From the NCBI RefSeq assembly GCF_022758145.1, contig NZ_JAJVDH010000003.1, positions 124,001 to 188,000 on the forward strand: a stretch of DNA of 64,000 nucleotides, given 5' to 3'. The notes beneath the pieces were generated by a model. That model saw only the letters and a program-made list of their open reading frames with translations. It was not told the origin of the DNA and made no database searches. This stretch comes from Pontibacter vulgaris. GTDB taxonomy: Bacteria > Bacteroidota > Bacteroidia > Cytophagales > Hymenobacteraceae. Made by a program: the position numbers and the translations under genes. How positions within the stretch are numbered: the stretch's first letter is position 1; the number at the start of each line of letters is the position of its first letter. Positions 1 to 8,402 of this stretch are shown piece by piece.

Positions 1-522
1 CCGAAAGATGGTAAAGCCATGATGCTATTAACCCTGGCACCTGCAGGAACGCTTGAATCCAGCGCCCAACAACTGTTGCAAAAGTACCAGCTTCAGCCAA
101 TCGAGTCTAAGAGCACCACAGTAAATGGCTTACCTGCCCTTGCCATAGTTGCCGACCAGAAATCTGAACAGCAACAACAACAGCAGCAGCAACAGGTTGT
201 TCGTACGCTAACGTACCTGATACAGTATGGCGGTAATAACTATGCGATGATTGGGGTTACAAGCTCCGATAATTTCAACAGCTATTTCCCGCTATTCAGC
301 GGCACCATGCAAAACTTTAAGCAGTTAACCGATCAGGAAAAGATAAACCGAAAGCCTGAACGTGTTCGCATTAAAACTTTGAAAGCCAACGGCACACTTG
401 GGCAGGCCTTGCAGAGTTACAACATACCAAGCAAACGCCTGGAGGAACTAGCTATACTTAACGGCATGCGCCTGGACGACAGGCTGACAGCAGGCTCTTT
501 GATAAAAGTGGTTGAACAATAA
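1..522 (+). CDS. C-terminal part of a probable M48-family metalloprotease (5' truncated by window edge)
   Basis: The frame is open from base 1 (first codons CCG AAA GAT), so the Met at 19 is internal and only about 173 C-terminal residues are present. The visible part has the alternating beta pattern and the closing 'LNGMRLDDRLTAGSLIKV' LysM-like tail that I associate with the C-terminus of Bacteroidota M48 (Ste24/BepA-like) periplasmic proteases. The HExxH catalytic site would lie upstream of the window and cannot be seen. A run of nine Gln encoded by CAA/CAG repeats (around 168-196) sits in the middle and is a candidate length-variable tract. The gene ends before a strong hairpin shared with the convergent glgP. 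The family call rests on resemblance only; any secreted LysM-type protein is an alternative. Confidence 0.55.
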   Translation, partial: PKDGKAMMLLTLAPAGTLESSAQQLLQKYQLQPIESKSTTVNGLPALAIVADQKSEQQQQQQQQQVVRTLTYLIQYGGNNYAMIGVTSSDNFNSYFPLFSGTMQNFKQLTDQEKINRKPERVRIKTLKANGTLGQALQSYNIPSKRLEELAILNGMRLDDRLTAGSLIKVVEQ

Positions 523-563
523 AGTATAAGGACATTCGGATCTCTGTAAAAGTGATTACATAA

Positions 564-598
564 ATAAGCCCGCTGTAACTTTGTTACAGCGGGCTTAT
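564..598. terminator. Bidirectional hairpin terminator
   Basis: A perfect 16-bp stem (564-579 with 583-598) closed by a TTT loop lies between the convergent M48-type gene and glgP. The arms begin with ATAAGCCCGCTG. A/T pairs at the base give a short U-run on either strand. Confidence 0.85.
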
Positions 599-627
599 AC
601 TTTAAAGCAATGCCGGTTATACTTACA

Positions 628-2280
628 TTAATAGTTATAAAGCTGTTCGTAATACTCGTGGCCCATGCGGTCGGAGCTAAAATGAGGAACAACATCGCGC
701 ATGCTGTTTTTCATTATCTCCAGCCATCGGCCTCTGTCATGGTAGTAGATCGGGAGTATTTCCTGCTCCAGAATACGCATCATATTATGGTAATCGGTTT
801 CGTCCTGCACAGCATCAGGCAGATGGGTATCAACTACTGGAAGTACAAAACTGTTTTCGCCATGTTGTGCAAATTCGGGCAGCCAGCCATCCAGTACTGA
901 GAAGTTAATGGCGCCATTCATGGCTGCCGTCATACCACTAGTACCTGATGCCTCGCGTGGGCGCCGCGGCGTATTCAGCCAAACATCAGCACCATGTTTC
1001 AGCATTCTCGACAGATTGATTTCGTAACCGGTAAGTACGGCAAAATTTGGCTGCCGATGCGAGAGCTTTACCAGTTTATCAAACACATGGATGGCACCAT
1101 AATCATATGGATATGGTTTGCCTGCCCATACTACCTGCACCGGACGATCCTGGTTATTTATCAGGGCAAAAAAGCGCTCCAGGTCATGTAAGAGCAGGTC
1201 GGCACGTTTATAGGCCGCAAACCGGCGGGCCCATACGATGGTAAGCACATCCGGCCTGAAAATTTTCCCGGTCTGGTCTGCAATTTCATCAAACAGGGGC
1301 TTTTTCATCTCGGTTTTACGGTACACGAGCGCATCGTGGTTATTGTGTTCCAGGGCCTGGGCAAGGTTGCGGTCCATCCAGAAAGGCACGTTTTGGGCGT
1401 TGGTGATTGACTTGATCTCGCACACGCCTTCGTTGCCGTACCACATCTGGCGGGCCACTTCGCCATGCAGCTGCGATACCCCATTCGAAACTTTTGATAA
1501 CCTGAGTGCTGCCAACGTATAATCGAACATATTGCCATGCATACCGGTAATCTTCCGGGCTTCCTCCAACGGCAAACCGTTAAAAAAGCTCATGTTATGC
1601 AACAGGTGTATATCATGTTCCTCGTTACCAGCTTTTTCGGGTGTGTGGGTTGTAAATACCATATGCTTGCGCACTTCATTCACATCCCGGAATTTACCAT
1701 ATAAATGGAAAGCAAGCGGCAAAGCATGGCCTTCGTTCATGTGGTAAATATCAGCACCGCCCAGGGCCTCCACTACTTTTGCGCCACCAATACCCAGTAC
1801 AATGCTTTGTGCGATGCGAGCCATCGGCTCAGGGTCGTATAGTTTATGAGTAATGGTACGGCCAAGGTGATCGTTTTCAGGGATATCTGTTGTAAGGAAG
1901 TATAAAGGCACCGTTCCAAAAGTTTCAGGCTTCAGAACCATGGCTTTAACAGCAACCGAGTGGTTATTTACATCTACCCGAACCGTAATGCCGCTGTCCT
2001 CCAGGTAGGCGTAATACTTTTTCTGGAAGTGAGCCCGCATGGTCTGGTCAGGGTTACGCTCTTGGTCGTAATAGCCATACTTCCACAACATGCCAATGCC
2101 AATCACATTCTGGCGCAGGTCAAAAGCACTGCGCATGTGCGAACCGGCCAGAAAGCCAAGGCCGCCAGAGTATGTTTTAAGAGCCTGATCAATGCCAAAC
2201 TCCATGCTGAAATAAGCAACCCGCTTATTATACTTTTCATCTATATCGTATGGGTGATACCACCTGTTATACATTGTCAT
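628..2280 (-). CDS. glgP: Alpha-glucan phosphorylase-like protein (GT35, short form)
   Basis: A 550-residue protein of the short alpha-glucan phosphorylase family (GT35, TIGR02094-like), which in active members releases glucose-1-phosphate from alpha-1,4-glucan. Recognisable blocks are VAYFSMEFGI (21-30), YSGGLGFLAGSH (37-48), HMNEGHA (180-186), FTTHTPEKAGNEEHD (209-223) and EASGTSGMTAAMNGA (443-457). In canonical phosphorylases the last block reads NMK, where the Lys holds pyridoxal phosphate. Here that position is Thr451 (codon ACG, complement of 928-930), so the Schiff-base lysine is missing. The N-terminal 'YFSMEFG...SGGLG' region is intact. It may be a lineage form with altered chemistry, a glucan-binding relative, or inactive. 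ATG at 2280 is used; a second ATG lies two codons on. It is a single gene between two terminator/promoter regions. Confidence 0.8.
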   Translation of the reverse strand: MTMYNRWYHPYDIDEKYNKRVAYFSMEFGIDQALKTYSGGLGFLAGSHMRSAFDLRQNVIGIGMLWKYGYYDQERNPDQTMRAHFQKKYYAYLEDSGITVRVDVNNHSVAVKAMVLKPETFGTVPLYFLTTDIPENDHLGRTITHKLYDPEPMARIAQSIVLGIGGAKVVEALGGADIYHMNEGHALPLAFHLYGKFRDVNEVRKHMVFTTHTPEKAGNEEHDIHLLHNMSFFNGLPLEEARKITGMHGNMFDYTLAALRLSKVSNGVSQLHGEVARQMWYGNEGVCEIKSITNAQNVPFWMDRNLAQALEHNNHDALVYRKTEMKKPLFDEIADQTGKIFRPDVLTIVWARRFAAYKRADLLLHDLERFFALINNQDRPVQVVWAGKPYPYDYGAIHVFDKLVKLSHRQPNFAVLTGYEINLSRMLKHGADVWLNTPRRPREASGTSGMTAAMNGAINFSVLDGWLPEFAQHGENSFVLPVVDTHLPDAVQDETDYHNMMRILEQEILPIYYHDRGRWLEIMKNSMRDVVPHFSSDRMGHEYYEQLYNY

Positions 2281-2541
2281 AAGCTACTCTAGTTAATACC
2301 GTGTAACTGCACAGTTGCTTCAGAAAGTTTCTTTAGCCTCTATTAAATACAAAAATCAGATTTTATTCTCCCGATAGTGCTATTTGCAGAAGCTTCCGTT
2401 CATGCAGTTAAGTTTGTATATTGTTAAAGATTAATTTATTACGTACGTATTTTTTATACCTTTTAACCTGATTTATTACGAATAACATCAATTAGATATT
2501 TTAACTCCTGCAAGATTTGTACAATTATAGAGCCGAACCGG

Positions 2542-3738
2542 ATGCCCTCACCGAAAATAATTACGCGTAATATCTGGATACTATCGTTGGTTAGCCTTTT
2601 TACAGATGTGGCCAGCGAAATGCTATACCCGGTAATGCCTTTATATCTCAAAAGTATTGGGTTCACTATTGTCGCAATTGGCGTGTTGGAAGGATTTGCA
2701 GAAGCAACAGCCGGCTTGAGCAAAGGCTTTTTTGGCAACTGGAGCGATAAAGCAGGCAGGCGCCTTCCGTTTGTGCAGGCTGGTTATGGGTTAAGCGCTG
2801 TTTCCAAACCCATGATGGCATTGTTTACCTTCCCTTTCTGGATATTTCTGGCCCGCACGCTCGACAGGCTTGGAAAAGGCATACGAACCGGAGCCCGCGA
2901 TGCACTTTTATCAGATGAAACTACCCCCGAGCATAAGGGCAAAGTATTTGGCTTTCATCGTTCTATGGATACGCTGGGTGCTGTTGTTGGTCCTGCTGCT
3001 GCCTTGCTTTTCCTGCATTACTTCCCAGATAAGTATAAGCCCCTTTTTATACTTGCGTTTATACCCGGTGCTATCGCTATCATATTTACTTTCCTGATCA
3101 GAGAACATAAGGTCAGGCAGGTAGCATCAAACAAAAAGGCTCCGGCATTTTTTGACTTTATGCATTACTGGAAAAGTAGCCCGGCGCTGTACCGCAAACT
3201 GATAATAGCCCTGCTTGTATTTACACTTTTCAATAGTTCGGATGTGTTTCTGCTGCTTAAGGTTAAAGAAGCAGGCTTTGATGATAGTATGGTAATTGGG
3301 GTATACATTTTTTATAACCTGATCTATGCCTTTAGCTCTTACCCGATGGGGCTTCTGGCTGATAAAATAGGTATGAAAAAAGTTTATGTAATGGGGTTGT
3401 TCCTATTTGCCATCGCTTATGCCGGTATGGTTGTAGCGGATGCCAAATGGATTTATTTTGCCCTGTTTCTGGTGTATGGTATGTATGCTGCCGCTACTGA
3501 GGGTATTGCCAAAGCCTGGATCAGTAACATGGTTCCGAAAGCTGAAACAGCTACGGCTATAGGTACTTACACGGCATTTCAAAGTATAGCAACTTTACTT
3601 GCAAGCAGCCTGGCAGGTTTTATCTGGTATAACGCTGGCTCTGCTGCTACCTTCCTGCTTTCGAGTATGGCGGCGGCAGCGGTAGCATTATACTTGTTAA
3701 CATTTAAAGTAACAGCAACACCGCAAATGGCCAGTTAA
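2542..3738 (+). CDS. MFS transporter
   Basis: A 398-residue polytopic protein with about 12 predicted membrane spans, from LSLVSLFTDVASEMLYPVMPLYL (14 onward) to the final AAAAVALYLLTF stretch. The loop 2-3 signature is present as 'GNWSDKAGRR' (65-74), the usual MFS D-R-x-G-R-R/K pattern, and a related 'LADKIGMKK' follows the central loop. This identifies a major facilitator superfamily permease of the drug/H+ antiporter-like type. Substrate cannot be inferred. It is monocistronic, divergent from glgP and convergent with the pirin gene. The stop codon TAA is part of the first arm of the hairpin at 3737. Confidence 0.85.
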   Translation: MPSPKIITRNIWILSLVSLFTDVASEMLYPVMPLYLKSIGFTIVAIGVLEGFAEATAGLSKGFFGNWSDKAGRRLPFVQAGYGLSAVSKPMMALFTFPFWIFLARTLDRLGKGIRTGARDALLSDETTPEHKGKVFGFHRSMDTLGAVVGPAAALLFLHYFPDKYKPLFILAFIPGAIAIIFTFLIREHKVRQVASNKKAPAFFDFMHYWKSSPALYRKLIIALLVFTLFNSSDVFLLLKVKEAGFDDSMVIGVYIFYNLIYAFSSYPMGLLADKIGMKKVYVMGLFLFAIAYAGMVVADAKWIYFALFLVYGMYAAATEGIAKAWISNMVPKAETATAIGTYTAFQSIATLLASSLAGFIWYNAGSAATFLLSSMAAAAVALYLLTFKVTATPQMAS

Positions 3739-3762
3739 GTATAAACTTCCTTTTTTATACTT
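3737..3762. terminator. Hairpin made of two inverted copies of the AAGTATAA motif
   Basis: AAGTATAAA (3737-3745) and TTTATACTT (3754-3762) are perfect 9-bp inverted repeats with an 8-base pyrimidine-rich spacer. They lie between the convergent MFS and pirin genes. The stem is weak (one G-C pair), so terminator function is an inference from position. Confidence 0.45.
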
Positions 3763-3766
3763 TACG

Positions 3767-4636
3767 TTACTCTATCAGCATTCCCATTTTGCCCATCTGG
3801 TAGTCGCGCATGGCCTGCATAATCTCACTTTGGGTATTCATTACAAAAGGACCATGCGACGCGAGCGGCTCCTCTAATGGTTTGCCCGCCATCAGTAAGG
3901 CCTGCGTATCTTTTAAAGCGGTAAAGGTACAGCTTGTGCCATCGCGCTTAAAAACAACAGCATGCAATTCATCTGACAGGCCAAAGCCTTCTACTGATAT
4001 TTTGCCGTGCAGCAAGTATAAAAAGGCATTATAGGATTCGGGAATCGGGAAAGTATAAGTAGCGCCAGCTTTCATATCGATACGTAGCGCCAGTACTGGG
4101 CTTGGCGTTTTGATAGGGCCACTGATTCCTTCAAAATTACCAGCTACTACGCCTGCTCTTACGTTGCCATTTTCAGCTTCAAATACTGGTGTATCCTGGG
4201 CTTGTAACGGGTAATAAGCCGGCTGATCCATTTTATTGGCTTTAGGCAAATTAACCCACAACTGAATAATTTCCTGCTCCCCTCCGTGTTCGTGTATATC
4301 TTTTGGCGGGCGCTCGCTGTGTACCACGCCCATACCCGCTTTCATCCATTGGGTACCACCTGCATAAACCACACTATCGTTGCCACGCGAATCGCGGTGA
4401 TGAACGCCACCTTTATAAACAAATGTAACAGGAGAAAAGCCCCTGTGCGGATGCGGATCAACGCCGGATTTATGAGGTATGGCTCCTTCAGGAACTTTAA
4501 GAACAGCATGATGCAATAAAAGGAATGGATCGATCTGCTCAACGTGCTGTGTCGGAAATGCCTGCCTAACCGGAAAGCCGCCCATATCTATTTTTTCGGC
4601 ATACAGCAGCCGCTCAACTGTTCTGTTCTTGCTCAT
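3767..4636 (-). CDS. Pirin family protein
   Basis: A 289-residue bicupin. The N-terminal cupin holds the pirin metal site: His62 and His64 in 'DPHPHRGF' and His106 and Glu108 in 'GVVHSERP'. A second cupin-like half runs from about residue 150 to 260. Bacterial pirins are cytosolic iron proteins; some act as quercetin 2,3-dioxygenases and others bind metabolic enzymes, so the reaction here is not fixed by sequence. It is a single gene, convergent with the MFS gene upstream in coordinates, and lies just ahead of the response-regulator gene on the same strand. Confidence 0.9.
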   Translation of the reverse strand: MSKNRTVERLLYAEKIDMGGFPVRQAFPTQHVEQIDPFLLLHHAVLKVPEGAIPHKSGVDPHPHRGFSPVTFVYKGGVHHRDSRGNDSVVYAGGTQWMKAGMGVVHSERPPKDIHEHGGEQEIIQLWVNLPKANKMDQPAYYPLQAQDTPVFEAENGNVRAGVVAGNFEGISGPIKTPSPVLALRIDMKAGATYTFPIPESYNAFLYLLHGKISVEGFGLSDELHAVVFKRDGTSCTFTALKDTQALLMAGKPLEEPLASHGPFVMNTQSEIMQAMRDYQMGKMGMLIE

Positions 4637-4702
4637 ACTTTAAAATGTAAGTATAACTTTTTCTTAGTTAAAATTCAGGCAGGAGATTACTTTAGCAATG
4701 CA

Positions 4703-5353
4703 TCAGGCAATAATGCCTTTTTGCAATGCATACTTTATCAGCATGGCTGTGTTTTTGGTGTGCGTTTTTTCAAGCAGGTTCTGGCGGTGAGTTTCGATGG
4801 TGCGCTTGCTTGTAAAGAGCTTGTCAGCAATTTCTGCATTGGTAAAACCTTCGGCTATAAGGCTTAAAACCTCAACTTCCCTGCGCGATAATTCCTTGTT
4901 CATTTTTAAGGAAGTATCTCCTGAAACCGGCATGTCTGAATTGGATTTACGCAACAGGCCCATGGCAACATCAGAACAGATGTATGGCGTACCGCCAGCC
5001 ACTAATTGTATAGCAGAGCAAAGCTCTTCCTTTCCCGCATTTTTAAGTATATAGCCTGAAGCACCGGCCTCCATTATTTTTGTAATGTAGCTCTCTGAAT
5101 CCAGCATGGAAAGCACCAGCACTTTCAGGTTTGGGTAATGCTCTTTCAGGTAGCGGGTTGTTTCAAAACCATCTTTCTGCGGCATGTTAATATCCATCAA
5201 AACCACATCGGCATCTAGCTGTGGTAACAGTTCTATCAGCTCATTGCCGTTGGCGGCCTCCCCTACTACTTTAATGTTCGCCTCATTCATAAGCAGGGAC
5301 TTTAAACCATCCCGGATTATCTTATGATCATCAGTAAGAATTACATTTACCAT
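4703..5353 (-). CDS. NarL/FixJ-type response regulator
   Basis: A 216-residue two-domain regulator. The receiver domain (about 1-120) has the acidic pair D8/D9, the phospho-acceptor Asp54 in 'VVLMDINMP' and the conserved Lys in 'LKNAGKEEL'. The LuxR-type helix-turn-helix (about 148-212) reads 'LSRREVEVLSLIAEGFTNAEIA' in pieces, with the recognition helix near SKRTIETHRQNL. It is a DNA-binding transcription factor. It lies 103 bp downstream of the hybrid-free multi-PAS histidine kinase on the same strand, which is almost certainly its partner. Target genes are unknown. Confidence 0.93.
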   Translation of the reverse strand: MVNVILTDDHKIIRDGLKSLLMNEANIKVVGEAANGNELIELLPQLDADVVLMDINMPQKDGFETTRYLKEHYPNLKVLVLSMLDSESYITKIMEAGASGYILKNAGKEELCSAIQLVAGGTPYICSDVAMGLLRKSNSDMPVSGDTSLKMNKELSRREVEVLSLIAEGFTNAEIADKLFTSKRTIETHRQNLLEKTHTKNTAMLIKYALQKGIIA

Positions 5354-5456
5354 ACTTATGTGAGGGTTATTTAAAGTAGCAAATCTTCTGTTTTATACGC
5401 CATAATAGATGCAAATGGGTTATGGTTTATACTTTGGGCGGACTATAAATCAGCAA

Positions 5457-8231
5457 TTAGGACGCTTGCATGGCAGAAGCTGCCATATCTATTTCAACTA
5501 ATGCACAAGTACCTTTGCCTGCACAGGTATCGATCGAGAGTTCACCATTTAACAGCTTCAGTCGATTCTGTATACTTCTAAGACCAATCCCGTGCAACAT
5601 ATAATCTTTTGCTTTGTCAATTCCTTTCCCGTTGTCGCATACGCTGAAGTATAATTTCTGGCCTTTAAAGAACACTTCAATTTCGGCAACAGTGGCACCG
5701 GCGTGTTTTATCACGTTATTTACCAACTCCTGAATGATACGATAAGCAGCCATTTCCATACTCTTCTCTAATTGGTCCGGAACGTCGTAGGTAACCAGCT
5801 GTACATTAACGCCAGCACCGGAGAACTTGCTGCACAATTCTCCTAACGCCACCCTCAGCCCAAAATCTTCCAGGATGATCGGCATGAGTTCGTGCGATAT
5901 GGTGCGGGTTTCTTTAATAGCTTCTTCCAGTAAGGTTTTAACCTCATTGGTAGCTATCGGGTTATTGTTGTCTGCTTCATAACTGATCTGTTCCAGGTAT
6001 AATTTTGCCGCATAAAGTAACTGCCCCAATCCATTATGCAGCGCCTCCGCAATCCGTTTTCGTTCGGTTTCCTGCGTAAAAAGTATGGCATTCATTACCT
6101 CTTTCTGCTTTGTTAACTCCTGGGTCATGGTGAGTTCTTTCAGCTTCAGGCTTTCTGTTATATCATGAACTATACAAAGGCCGCCAGTCAGTTGCTTATC
6201 TTTATCGAAGGTAGGCACTAGGTTGGCATCCCAATAGCCGGCGCGGCTACGGAAAGGCAAATTTCTCAGTTTAGCACGTTTACCACTTAGTACCTGCTCA
6301 AACTTTGCACCGATCTCGGTGTTAATGATGTGAGGGAAAACTTCGAAAATATTTCTGCCTAAAGCCTCCTCGCTTCTGATAGCCGTAAATTCTTCCAGGG
6401 TTTTATTCCAGGCGAAATAGGTCCCGTTTTTATCAAAGGCGCTGATGCCATCGGTGCTATACTCGATCAGGTTTTCGCTTAACTTTTTCTCCAGGTTCGC
6501 CTGGTATTCTGTTTCTTTCAGATGCGTGATATCGGCAAATGTAACCACTAACCCGTCATCGAGTTTAACAGCTACAATCTGATACCAGGCCTTCAGGTGG
6601 TCATGGTCGTAGTATAGGACCTGGTTAAGTGTTTCGCCTGTGTTTATAGTATGCACAAACTGGTCGAAAAGCCCGCTTGTTTTGTTACCCGGCAAAATAT
6701 GAAGTACCGTTTTCCCGATGAGGTTGCTGGCAGGGTGCTTTAATAGCTGTTCTGCCATTTTATTTACGTGCACCCATTCAAAGTCTGTGATCTGATTCTT
6801 CGCATCCCGAATAGACTTTATAGCTATAATACCATGTATGGAGCTATCAAGCACGCTGTTTAACATATTCTCTTTCAGCTTTGCATCTGTAATATTGCGG
6901 CTTAGTGTGAGTACTGTTTTTATGCGACCATTTGCACCAAATTCAGGAACCGCGATGAGATAAAAATGCTTGACTCCGGTTGGCGTATCAAGTGATATAT
7001 AATTATGCATTTGCTTACCCGTGCGGAAAACTGCCTTCACATTTTCTATTACAGGCAGATAGGCTGTTTCCGGAACACCGATCTGATCTACGTGCTTACC
7101 TAAAATATTTTTTGCCTTCAGACCTGTTTCAGGAAATACAGAATCGCTTACAAAAATAAGCTCCATTTCGGGATTAAAGCGGGCAATTATATCGGGGGTG
7201 TTTTGTACCAGGGTGCGCCATTTTTCCTCGCTTTCTATGAGTGCAGCAGTAATTTTTTTTCGCTCCTTTATCTCGTTCAGTAATTCCCTGTTAGTTTTTT
7301 CCTGCTCGCTGTTACGGTCTTTACATTCCTGTTCACTTAATATAGTATGTGTAATATCGCAGGCAGTACCAATCAGCAACAATTTCTTATTGCAATTTTC
7401 TATTACCTTAGCCTCTACCTTTATGTAACGCATTCTGCCATCAGGCCCGTTAAACCGGCGTACTAACGATACAGGCTGTCTTTTAAACAGTGCTCTCCTG
7501 TAATTGCTCCTTAACATTTTCCTGTCGCCTGGGTGCGTATACCGTAACAGGTTTTTGAAGCTTGTATCGAAAGCGCCGGGCTCAAATCCATGTACCCGGT
7601 ACATTTGGTCAGACCATCGGAGCTCATCGTTTTCAAAATCATACACCATACTGCCTACCCTGGCAATAGCCTCCGATTCGCGTAAAAGGAGTTCCTGTTG
7701 TTTTAGCTTTTCTTTTGTATTTATCTCCTGGGTAATATCTTTAGCAATGGCACAAAAAGCCAGCGTGTCGCCTTTACTGTTTTGCACCGGTGCCAGATTA
7801 AGGCTTAGCCAGCAGTTGGCCTGGCTACTTTGGGTATACCCGATTTCATATTCCTGAATAGTTTCTCCACTAAGCAATCTATGTAAGGTATGTTCCCATC
7901 CAGGCTGCTCTTTTGTACTTAATGCAATGGTTATACTTTGACCAATAGCCTCTGCTGAAGTATAGCCAAATAGCTTCTCAGCTGCCGGGTTCCAACTTAA
8001 GATGTGCTGCTGTGTGTCAAATAAAATAATGGCATCATGAGAGGCAGCAAAAACAGAAGTATAAGTATGAAGTAAGAAGGTTGAGTCGACAGTGGGATTT
8101 GGAATTGGTTTTGAACTTTCAGGCCTGGTTTTAATACCCGGAATTATATTGCCACTGCCGCCATCTGATACCACCGCACTGCCTGTGTTGACTTCTGATC
8201 CAAGGGTTTTATGGAAGACCGGATTTGCCAT
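5457..8231 (-). CDS. Soluble multi-PAS sensor histidine kinase (HisKA_3 type)
   Basis: A 924-residue kinase with no evident membrane segment. I see five PAS-like units at roughly 50-170, 185-300, 335-450, 460-570 and 590-700, several starting with the familiar 'ESEEKWRTLVQNTPDIIARF' pattern. The dimerisation/phosphotransfer helix is 'ETERKRIAEALHNGLGQLL' with His732, of the NarX/DesK-like HisKA_3 class. The ATPase has N-box 'ELVNNVIKHAGA' (near 835-846), 'DNGKGI' and 'HGIGLRSIQNR'. It should sense a cytoplasmic ligand or redox/light state through PAS cofactors and phosphorylate the LuxR-type regulator encoded next. The ligand cannot be read from sequence. Confidence 0.92.
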   Translation of the reverse strand: MANPVFHKTLGSEVNTGSAVVSDGGSGNIIPGIKTRPESSKPIPNPTVDSTFLLHTYTSVFAASHDAIILFDTQQHILSWNPAAEKLFGYTSAEAIGQSITIALSTKEQPGWEHTLHRLLSGETIQEYEIGYTQSSQANCWLSLNLAPVQNSKGDTLAFCAIAKDITQEINTKEKLKQQELLLRESEAIARVGSMVYDFENDELRWSDQMYRVHGFEPGAFDTSFKNLLRYTHPGDRKMLRSNYRRALFKRQPVSLVRRFNGPDGRMRYIKVEAKVIENCNKKLLLIGTACDITHTILSEQECKDRNSEQEKTNRELLNEIKERKKITAALIESEEKWRTLVQNTPDIIARFNPEMELIFVSDSVFPETGLKAKNILGKHVDQIGVPETAYLPVIENVKAVFRTGKQMHNYISLDTPTGVKHFYLIAVPEFGANGRIKTVLTLSRNITDAKLKENMLNSVLDSSIHGIIAIKSIRDAKNQITDFEWVHVNKMAEQLLKHPASNLIGKTVLHILPGNKTSGLFDQFVHTINTGETLNQVLYYDHDHLKAWYQIVAVKLDDGLVVTFADITHLKETEYQANLEKKLSENLIEYSTDGISAFDKNGTYFAWNKTLEEFTAIRSEEALGRNIFEVFPHIINTEIGAKFEQVLSGKRAKLRNLPFRSRAGYWDANLVPTFDKDKQLTGGLCIVHDITESLKLKELTMTQELTKQKEVMNAILFTQETERKRIAEALHNGLGQLLYAAKLYLEQISYEADNNNPIATNEVKTLLEEAIKETRTISHELMPIILEDFGLRVALGELCSKFSGAGVNVQLVTYDVPDQLEKSMEMAAYRIIQELVNNVIKHAGATVAEIEVFFKGQKLYFSVCDNGKGIDKAKDYMLHGIGLRSIQNRLKLLNGELSIDTCAGKGTCALVEIDMAASAMQAS

Positions 8232-8353
8232 TTTTATTTACATTAAAGTATAAATGAGCTGATGTTTTCATAAAAAATTAACAGCTGTTTTGCATGAAGA
8301 ACAGAAGTATAAATAAACAGGAACCGGAATAAGAAGGGGTTGTTAAGAAACTA

Positions 8354-8383
8354 AAAAGAGCCTGCAAAGCTGCAGGCTCTTTT
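8354..8383 (-). terminator. Rho-independent terminator of the Gly/Ser/Tyr-rich gene
   Basis: A 13-bp perfect stem (8354-8366 with 8371-8383, core AGAGCCTGCA) with a 4-base loop lies just past the stop codon of the minus-strand gene. On that strand it ends in a run of T. Confidence 0.85.
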
Positions 8384-8402
8384 ATCATTTATGCAGGAGT
8401 TC

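Noticed and set aside
2440..2449. TACGTACGTA palindrome upstream of the MFS gene
   Set aside because: It is a simple 10-bp self-complementary stretch in A/T-rich DNA with no second arm or other support.
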